The notes under the pieces are model-generated. The model ran no database searches, was not told the DNA's origin, and saw nothing but the letters and a program-made list of their open reading frames with translations. This document shows, in pieces, positions 58,330 to 64,000 of a stretch of 64,000 nucleotides of DNA (within the stretch, counting starts at the first letter, position 1; each line of letters begins with the position of its first letter). The stretch lies in contig NZ_JADBEJ010000005.1 of the NCBI RefSeq assembly GCF_014873915.1, positions 1,736,001-1,800,000 on the forward strand. The letters are read 5' to 3'. Position numbers and translations under genes: made by a program. This DNA comes from Amycolatopsis roodepoortensis (lineage in GTDB: Bacteria; Actinomycetota; Actinomycetes; Mycobacteriales; Pseudonocardiaceae).

Positions 58330-59304
58330 TCAGCCTGTCACACCGACCTCGGCGCCGGGAGCCTTCGCAGCGTCGACGGCGAGCGCGGCGGCACCGACGA
58401 TCGCCGAATCGTCGCCGTGGTGCGCGGCCCGGATCCGCGCCAGCGGACGGTGCCCGGCGCCGGTGATCTTGCCCGCGTAGCGTTCGCGCGCCTCGTCGAG
58501 GAACAGCGGCGCCGATTCGGACACCCCGCCGCCGATCACGATGATCTCGGGATCGAAGACGTCGGCGACCAGCGCCAGGCCCTCGGCCAGCCATTTCGCC
58601 AGTTCGGTCATCGCGCGCTGGGCGATCGGGTCGCCGTCACGGGCCGCGCCGGCGACCCGGCGTCCGGTGACCGAGCCGGGGTCTCCCCTGGTCTCGCGCG
58701 CGAGCACGGTCGAACGGCCGGGATGGCGCGCGAGCAGCTCCACCGCCGTGGCGGCCAGCGCCGTCCCGCTGCAGTACCGCTCCCAGCAGCCGTATTTCCC
58801 GCACGGGCAGGGCCTGCCGCCGGGGACGACGGTCAGGTGCCCGAGTTCCGGCGCGACACCGTACGCGCCCCGGTAGATCTTGCCGTCGAGCAGCAGTCCC
58901 GCGCCGATCCCGGTGCCCAGCGCGATCAGCGCGGCGACATGGGCGCCGCGGGCGGCCCCGAAGCGGTACTCGCCGACCGCGGCGGCGTTCACGTCGTGTT
59001 CCAGGGTCACCGGCAGGCCGACCCGCTTTTCGATGCGCTCGGCGACCGGCGCGGCACGCCAGGACAGATGCGGCGCGAACATCACCGTCCGCCGGTCCTT
59101 CGCGACGAACCCGGCGACCGCGAGTCCGACGCCGGAGACCTCGTGCCGGTTGCGGAGGTCTTCGACGACCCCGGCGATGGCGTCCTCGAGCGCGTCCTCC
59201 CCGCTGGGCGTCCCGACCCTGGCCGTGTCCATCAGCGAGCCGTGCTCGTCCACCACGCCGGCGCGCACACTCGTGCCCCCGACGTCCACCCCTACCGTCA
59301 GCAA
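58330..59304 (-). CDS. glkA: ROK-family glucokinase
   Basis: This 324-aa sugar kinase has VGVDVGGTSVRAGVVDEHG (phosphate loop), LEHDVNAAAVGEYRFGAARG, ALGTGIGAGLLLDGKIYRG and the Zn site CPCGKYGCWERYCSG (CxCGxxGCxE). ROK kinases in actinomycetes mediate glucose phosphorylation and carbon repression. The TTG start follows GGGAGAA, one base after the previous stop. Confidence 0.95.
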   Translation of the reverse strand: MLTVGVDVGGTSVRAGVVDEHGSLMDTARVGTPSGEDALEDAIAGVVEDLRNRHEVSGVGLAVAGFVAKDRRTVMFAPHLSWRAAPVAERIEKRVGLPVTLEHDVNAAAVGEYRFGAARGAHVAALIALGTGIGAGLLLDGKIYRGAYGVAPELGHLTVVPGGRPCPCGKYGCWERYCSGTALAATAVELLARHPGRSTVLARETRGDPGSVTGRRVAGAARDGDPIAQRAMTELAKWLAEGLALVADVFDPEIIVIGGGVSESAPLFLDEARERYAGKITGAGHRPLARIRAAHHGDDSAIVGAAALAVDAAKAPGAEVGVTG

Positions 59305-59305
59305 C

Positions 59306-59725
59306 TCAGTTCTCCCGGTCCGGCTGCCAAGCGTCGCGCCTGGTCACCGTGATGTGCTGGACCCGCGAAGCTCCCACCTGCACATCTTCGGCCGTGGGAT
59401 CCTTCCGCGCAGGCTGGAACCCCGGCATGTGCACGCCGGCCTCGGGTTCCCAGCGATCGGCGAGCACCGCCCGCAGCAGCGCGACGAGCTGCGCGGCCTG
59501 CTCCATCAGGCTGGCCACGAACTCGGGCCGCTCGCCGCGGAAGATCCCGACGATCGCGCAGAGCGGGCACCACCCGCCGGAATCGTGGTCGGTGCAGCCG
59601 TGCCCGGCGGAGATCAGTCCCTCCAGCCACGGCGCGGCGTGCTCGACGACCAGCTCGACCAGCAGCCGGATCTCTTCGGCCAGGTCGAGCGGCGCCGATC
59701 CGGTGTTCTCGTCGTTCTCGCTCAC
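59306..59725 (-). CDS. conserved hypothetical with Cys/His cluster
   Basis: This 139-aa protein has APLDLAEEIRLLVELVVEHA, then GHGCTDHDSGGWCPLCAIVG (two Cys pairs and two His, possible zinc site) and VASLMEQAAQLVALLRAVLA. It is found between ArsA-like ATPase and glucokinase genes. GTG overlaps the ATPase stop by four bases. The function is unknown. Confidence 0.8.
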   Translation of the reverse strand: MSENDENTGSAPLDLAEEIRLLVELVVEHAAPWLEGLISAGHGCTDHDSGGWCPLCAIVGIFRGERPEFVASLMEQAAQLVALLRAVLADRWEPEAGVHMPGFQPARKDPTAEDVQVGASRVQHITVTRRDAWQPDREN

Positions 59726-60864
59726 CCGGGTCCCCGGTTCCCGGCCAGGTTCACGACCAGGCCGTGCGCGTCGGATTCCGCACCGGTGATCCGGCACGGG
59801 CGCAGCATCTCCGGCAGGGCGATCAGCCGCCGGAAACCGTCCACGGTGACGGCGAGATCATCGTCCACTCTGGCCAGGTCCACTTCGGAGTCACGGTGCA
59901 GCGGCACCGCGATCCGCAGCTCGTAGCCACTGTCCGATTCGGACACCCGCAGCAGCGGGGTCACCCCTTTTTCGCTTCCCGCCAGGGGATCCAGGCCTTG
60001 GTAGAGCTCGTACGCGATTTCCTGCAGCGCCTCGAGCCCCACCGGCTCGACCGCGCGATACTCGACGGGCTTCACCTGCCCGGGCCCGAACCCCGCGTCG
60101 GCGAGTTCGGCGAGGACGGTGTTCTGCTGCGCGCGCCGGGTCCGCATCCAGGTGGCCGCCGCGCCGCGCCAGAACCCGGGCGCGGGCATCAGCCGGTTGA
60201 CGATCAGGCCGTCGACCAGGATTCCCCGCAGGGCAAGGGAACTGAGCGTCCGGCGGGCTTCCGCCACGACGACGCGTTCCGGCGTCAGGACGAGCCGCAC
60301 GGTCGTGGTGGCCGGATCGGTCAGCAGGGTGCGCAGCGACTCCAGATGCGCGCCGAGCCGCCGCACCGCGGCCGCCGTCCGCCGCGCGCCCGGTTTGAAC
60401 ATCCTCGACAGATAGCCGGAGACGGCTTCGGGCAAGGCCAGCAGGCGCAGCGTTTCCGCGGTCGGTCCACAGTCGACGACGACCGTCTCCCAGGGACCGC
60501 GCTCGGCGAGGCGCTGCACTTCGGTGAGGGCGAGGAGTTCGTCGACGCCGGGCACCACCGTGAGCTCTTCGGCGTCGAGCGAGTCGAGACCCGCTCCCGC
60601 GAGCGCGATCTGGAGTTCCTGCCGGAGTTCGCGCCAGGTGCTGTCGACGAGGCCGCGCGTGTCGATCTGGGCGGCGTGCAGCAGCGTGTCCACTTCGGAC
60701 GGTTCGCCGCCGAGCGCGCGGCCGAAGGCGTCACCGAGGGAATGCGCCGGGTCGGTCGAGACCACGAGCGTCTTCCTGCCCCGCCCGGCCAGTGCCGCCG
60801 CCGTCGCCGCGGCCAGCGTGGTCTTGCCGACACCCCCCTTGCCGGTGAACAGCAGGATCCGCAT
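59722..60864 (-). CDS. ArsA/GET3-like ATPase (Rv2184c-like)
   Basis: This 380-aa P-loop ATPase has MRILLFTGKGGVGKTTLAAA (deviant Walker A GKGGVGKTT at 8-16), VVSTDPAHSLGDAFG (switch I) and TVVVDCGPTAETLRLLALPE (switch II). It is a single half, like mycobacterial Rv2184c (379 aa), and no Cys-rich metal site is present, so arsenite transport is unlikely. It may chaperone membrane proteins. It is tightly coupled with neighbours in the operon. Confidence 0.93.
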   Translation of the reverse strand: MRILLFTGKGGVGKTTLAAATAAALAGRGRKTLVVSTDPAHSLGDAFGRALGGEPSEVDTLLHAAQIDTRGLVDSTWRELRQELQIALAGAGLDSLDAEELTVVPGVDELLALTEVQRLAERGPWETVVVDCGPTAETLRLLALPEAVSGYLSRMFKPGARRTAAAVRRLGAHLESLRTLLTDPATTTVRLVLTPERVVVAEARRTLSSLALRGILVDGLIVNRLMPAPGFWRGAAATWMRTRRAQQNTVLAELADAGFGPGQVKPVEYRAVEPVGLEALQEIAYELYQGLDPLAGSEKGVTPLLRVSESDSGYELRIAVPLHRDSEVDLARVDDDLAVTVDGFRRLIALPEMLRPCRITGAESDAHGLVVNLAGNRGPG

Positions 60865-60878
60865 GCCTACCCTTCGAC

Positions 60879-61319
60879 TCAGGATGCTTCAGCGCGCTTC
60901 TTGAGCTCCTTGAGCGCGGTGTCCATGACCATCTTCTCGGCCTTGCGGCGCAGCAGCCCGATCATCGGCAGCGCCAGCTCGACGGACAGCGTATACGTGA
61001 CCTTGGTGCGGCCGCCGCCCAGCGCTTCGAGGGCGTAGCGGCCGTTCTGGGCCTTCTGCATCTGCCCCTTGACCAGGTGCCAGCTGACTCCGTGGCCGTC
61101 GGCGTCCCAGTCGTACTCGAGGGTGTAGACGTCCTTGATGGGTCCGGCGTCGAGGGTGAGTTTCACCTGCTTGGCGCGGCCGTTGTCGTCCTCGGCGAGG
61201 ACCTCGGTCTCCCGGACGGCCTTGGCCCATTCCGGGTACGCGGGGAAGTCGGCGATGACGGCCATCACCCGCGCGGGCTCGGCGTCGACCTCGATGGACT
61301 GCGTGGACTGCTCGGCCAT
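60879..61319 (-). CDS. SRPBCC-fold protein (TB16.3/Rv2185c-like)
   Basis: This 146-aa START-like protein has QSIEVDAEPARVMAVIADFP, then VKLTLDAGPIKDVYTLEYDW, HLVKGQMQKAQNGRYALEAL and KKRAEAS at the end. A hydrophobic ligand pocket is expected. Synteny matches Rv2185c. ATG 61319 fits. It is 14 bases upstream of the ATPase. Confidence 0.92.
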   Translation of the reverse strand: MAEQSTQSIEVDAEPARVMAVIADFPAYPEWAKAVRETEVLAEDDNGRAKQVKLTLDAGPIKDVYTLEYDWDADGHGVSWHLVKGQMQKAQNGRYALEALGGGRTKVTYTLSVELALPMIGLLRRKAEKMVMDTALKELKKRAEAS

Positions 61320-61460
61320 GGAGTGAAGCCTAGAGCGTGTCGTGCGGTTCCCGGGCGGGCGGGTGACCACACGCGCGCGTTTCTTTTCGCCGAAGGCCCG
61401 GATTCGGGGAGGATCCGGCGGCGCGCGCCCGAGGATCAGGCTCTAACCGGGACCGGCAAG

Positions 61461-62249
61461 TCACCAGCGAAGCACGTACGGCTGAGAGGTCTCTTTGAAG
61501 TGACCGACGTTACGGCATTCGGTCCTGCCGAGCCTCGTCCTCGGGGTCAGCGGCTGGTGGACGTGCCCGAAGACCGACCAGCGCGGCCGCTGCTCGCGGA
61601 TGAGATCCACCAGCGCCGCCGACCCGATCTCGGAGCGCCGGGCGATCACGTCGTAGGTCAGTTCCGGGACGGCGGGCGGGATGTGGGTGCACAGGACGTC
61701 CACCTTCTCCAGGCCGGCGACCGCGACGTCGTACTCCTCGCGGGTGCGCAGGTACGGCCGCCAGAAGCCGTTGCGGCGCGGGACCACGTTCGGCGGGAGC
61801 AGCGCGCCGCCGATGAACCCGAAGCGCAGCCCGCCGAACTCGGCGACCTCGCCGTCGAGGACGGTGATGCCGTCGCCGGCGAACTCGGGCCACAGCGACG
61901 GGTCGTCGACGTTGCCGGGGGTCGCGAACGTCGGCGCGGTCAGCGCTCCGAAGAGGACGGCGTACTGGTCCTGGATCGCCTCGCCGACCGCAGCGGCGGG
62001 ATCGGCCAAAGTGGCCCACAACGATCGCGAGAAGGCAACGGTCTCATCACGAGTGCCCTCACGTCGCAGCCGCGCGAACTCGCCGACCTTCTCGGCGCCG
62101 AACAGCGCGCCCATGATGCCCTTGTCGTGTTCGCGGTAGTCGACGAAGTCCAGCAGGTCGCCCAGCACGATCAGCGCGTCGGCGCCGTCGCCCGCGCGTT
62201 TGAGCGCGTCGGCGTTGCCGTGCACGTCCGACACCACGTGAACCCGCAT
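61461..62249 (-). CDS. metallophosphoesterase
   Basis: This 262-aa calcineurin-like phosphoesterase has MRVHVVSDVHGNADAL (DxH), VLGDLLDF (GD), TPGNVDD (GNxD), LCTHIPP and FGHVHQPL (GHxH). All five metal blocks are intact. Mg/Mn-dependent hydrolysis of a phosphoester is expected; the substrate is unknown. It is eight bases downstream of an SRPBCC gene. Confidence 0.94.
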   Translation of the reverse strand: MRVHVVSDVHGNADALKRAGDGADALIVLGDLLDFVDYREHDKGIMGALFGAEKVGEFARLRREGTRDETVAFSRSLWATLADPAAAVGEAIQDQYAVLFGALTAPTFATPGNVDDPSLWPEFAGDGITVLDGEVAEFGGLRFGFIGGALLPPNVVPRRNGFWRPYLRTREEYDVAVAGLEKVDVLCTHIPPAVPELTYDVIARRSEIGSAALVDLIREQRPRWSVFGHVHQPLTPRTRLGRTECRNVGHFKETSQPYVLRW

Positions 62250-62257
62250 GCTCTCCC

Positions 62258-62668
62258 CTACTCGGCCCGGGGACCGACCCCGGGCTCGCGCCCGTCCTCG
62301 AGGACCTCTTTGAGCCCGAGCGCGATCGCCTTGGCGGCACGGGCCCTGCGATCGAACTCCCGCCGCAGGTCACGGGCCTGGAGCGGACGAGGCTCCCCGT
62401 CCGGACCGGCGGGCGTGGCGCGCAGGAAGTAGTGCAGCAAAGTGCCGTCGAGCACCGGCTCGAGCCAGACCTCCATGGTACCGATCAAGGCGCCGCGCAC
62501 GGTCCAGCGCAGTCCTTGGTCGCCACGGTCGGTGTAGACCTCCAGGACGAGGTCCGGCCAGTAACGTGACCAAGATCGCGGATCGGCGAAGGCGGCGGCG
62601 ACGGTGGAGGGCGGGACCACGATGAAGGTCTCGTCGACGATGTCGAGAGCTGGCGGCGCCTGGTTCAC
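62258..62668 (-). CDS. SRPBCC-family protein (Rv2186c-like)
   Basis: This 136-aa START-fold protein has IVDETFIVVPPSTVAAAFAD, WSRYWPDLVLEVYTDRGDQG and LHYFLRATPAGPDGEPRPLQ, ending in a charged helix. GTG start; first gene of the minus-strand operon and divergent from fadD. The ligand is unknown. The order parallels Rv2186c and Rv2187. Confidence 0.85.
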   Translation of the reverse strand: MNQAPPALDIVDETFIVVPPSTVAAAFADPRSWSRYWPDLVLEVYTDRGDQGLRWTVRGALIGTMEVWLEPVLDGTLLHYFLRATPAGPDGEPRPLQARDLRREFDRRARAAKAIALGLKEVLEDGREPGVGPRAE

Positions 62669-62793
62669 AGCGGCAGAATGTCATGCCCTGGGTATGGCCG
62701 ATTCGTCAGCATGGTCTTAAGGTGCACGGCACGCTAAGTTGACTGGCGGGTAACACCGGTCACACCACTTGCACGCGAACACGGAGGTTCCTC

Positions 62794-64000
62794 GTGCGCG
62801 AATACAGCGCCCCCGCCGCCACTCCGGTGAACGACGACGAAAATCTCGCCGACGTCGTCTGGGCGAACGCCGAGCGGTTCTCCGATGTGGTGAGTTTCCG
62901 CCGCCAGGTCGACGGTACCTGGTTGGACGTCACCGCCAAAGACTTCGCCGCCCAGGTTCTGGCCGTGGCCAAGGGAATGGCCGAGGCCGGCATCGCTCCG
63001 GGCGACCGGATCGGGCTCATGTCGAAGACCCGCTACGAATGGACCCTGATCGATTTCGCGATCTGGGCCGCCGGCGCGGTCACCGTCCCGATCTACGACA
63101 CGTCTTCGGCCGAACAGGTCCACTGGATCCTCTCGGACTCGGCCGCGAAGGCCGTGTTCGTCGAGACCGACGAACACGTCGCCACGCTGGAGACCGTCAA
63201 GGGCCGTCTCGACGCCCTGGAGCACACCTGGCAGATCGAGGGAGGCGCCGTCGAGCGCCTCACCGAGCAGGGCACCGGGCTCAGCGACGACGACCTGCAC
63301 GAGCGGCGCCGCACGGTGAAGGCCGGCGACCTGGCCACGATCGTGTACACCTCGGGCACCACCGGCCGCCCCAAGGGTGTCGAGCTGACCCACCGGAACC
63401 TCCTCGCCGAGATCCGCGCCGACATCGCCGCGTTCCCGCAGCTGATGGAGCAGGGCAACTCGCTGCTGGTGTTCCTGCCGCTCGCGCACGTCCTCGCCCG
63501 CGCCATCGCGGTGACCGCGCTCAGCGCGCGGGTGACCCTCGGGCACACGTCGGACGTCAAGAACCTCGTCGCCGACCTCGGCACCTTCCGGCCGACGTTC
63601 GTCGTCGCCGTGCCCCGGGTGTTCGAGAAGGTCTACAACGGCGCGAAGCAGAAGGCGCACGGTGACGGCAAGGGCAAGATCTTCGACGCCGCCGAAGCCA
63701 CCGCCGTCGCGTACAGCCAGGCCCAGGACACCGGCGGCGCCGGGCTGGGCCTCAAGATCAAGCACGCGCTGTTCGACAAGCTGGTGTTCACCAAGCTGCG
63801 CGCGGCCCTCGGCGGCCGGTGCGTGGCCGCGGTGTCCGGCGGTGCCCCGCTCGGCGTGCGGCTCGCGCACTTCTTCCGCGGCATCGGCGTCCCGGTGTTC
63901 GAGGGCTACGGCCTGACCGAGACGTCCGCCGCCGCCTGCGTCGGCACCCAGGACGGTTTCCGCGTCGGCACCGTGGGCCGTCCGGTCGCCGGGACCTCGG
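62794..64000 (+). CDS. fadD15: long-chain acyl-CoA ligase (FadD15-like), truncated by the window end
   Basis: The first 402 residues of an AMP-forming ligase are present. WANAERFSDVVSFRRQVDGT, GDRIGLMSKTRYEWTLIDFA, TIVYTSGTTGRPKGVELTHR (P-loop), VFLPLAHVLARAIAVTAL and VFEGYGLTETSAAACVGTQD (A5 motif) are seen. It activates long-chain fatty acids with ATP and CoA. GTG 62794 has GGAGG at 62782. Synteny supports FadD15 (Rv2187). The C-terminus lies outside the window. Confidence 0.93.
   Translation, partial: MREYSAPAATPVNDDENLADVVWANAERFSDVVSFRRQVDGTWLDVTAKDFAAQVLAVAKGMAEAGIAPGDRIGLMSKTRYEWTLIDFAIWAAGAVTVPIYDTSSAEQVHWILSDSAAKAVFVETDEHVATLETVKGRLDALEHTWQIEGGAVERLTEQGTGLSDDDLHERRRTVKAGDLATIVYTSGTTGRPKGVELTHRNLLAEIRADIAAFPQLMEQGNSLLVFLPLAHVLARAIAVTALSARVTLGHTSDVKNLVADLGTFRPTFVVAVPRVFEKVYNGAKQKAHGDGKGKIFDAAEATAVAYSQAQDTGGAGLGLKIKHALFDKLVFTKLRAALGGRCVAAVSGGAPLGVRLAHFFRGIGVPVFEGYGLTETSAAACVGTQDGFRVGTVGRPVAGTS

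Noticed and set aside
1-64000. tRNA, rRNA, transposase or phage genes
   Set aside because: I looked for CCA-ended cloverleaf stretches, DDE or tyrosine/serine recombinase motifs and phage genes in the reading frames and saw none.

Overview
This is 64 kb of high-GC actinomycete chromosome. The gene set points to Pseudonocardiaceae, most likely Amycolatopsis. The main clues are a KstR/FadE34 sterol-catabolism locus, F420-dependent oxidoreductases, a conservon-type (cvn) GTPase operon, an XRE/DUF397 pair, a phosphofructokinase with the pyrophosphate-type residues known from A. methanolica, and a block syntenic (from memory) with mycobacterial Rv2179c-Rv2187. Codon use is uniform. I see no phage, IS element, tRNA, rRNA or CRISPR array, so this looks like core or soft-core chromosome.

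Layout. 0-5.5 kb: an esterase, then a SNF2 helicase and SWIM protein in one operon. 5.5-8.4 kb: a FadE34-type acyl-CoA dehydrogenase divergent from kstR, with two KstR-type operators. 8.6-14.8 kb: two F420-dependent oxidoreductases, fused isobutyryl-CoA mutase icmF, and an ArsR-DUF899 pair. 15.4-21.2 kb: a RibD-like reductase and the cvnABCD operon. 22.2-27.2 kb: DUF485-ActP acetate symporter, a TetR-MFS efflux pair with three operators, and small membrane proteins. 27.5-34.9 kb: lytic transglycosylase, small hypotheticals (one of only 55 aa), and a lipid-catabolism cluster (crotonase, acyl-CoA racemase, acyl-CoA dehydrogenase, TetR). 35-41.5 kb: succinate-semialdehyde dehydrogenase, a large LuxR ATPase regulator and the XRE/DUF397 pair. 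41.9-49.2 kb: tesB, pyk, DUF2461, a chitinase with DasR-like sites, and an HxlR/truncated haemoglobin/ammonia-lyase-like module. 49.2-53.2 kb: a Tat amidohydrolase, PPi-type pfk and DAHP synthase. The DAHP synthase is preceded by an aromatic-rich leader peptide and RNA hairpins. 53.5-64 kb: exoribonuclease, acyltransferase, esterase, YbdK-like ligase, and a long minus-strand operon (SRPBCC, phosphoesterase, SRPBCC, ArsA-like ATPase, hypothetical, glucokinase, NUDIX-NYN) divergent from a fadD cut by the window end.

The most striking non-gene signal is a set of short interspersed palindromic elements in several sequence families (A-D below). All of them sit at gene 3' ends and none lies between divergent genes. 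Some supply the stop codon of the neighbouring gene, and some have perfect 28-bp arms or paired compensatory changes. They are probably bidirectional terminators or RNA-processing elements, and they also create spurious ORFs.

Metabolically the window joins sterol, fatty-acid and branched-acyl-CoA breakdown to control points of glycolysis (glk, pfk, pyk) and entry to the shikimate pathway.
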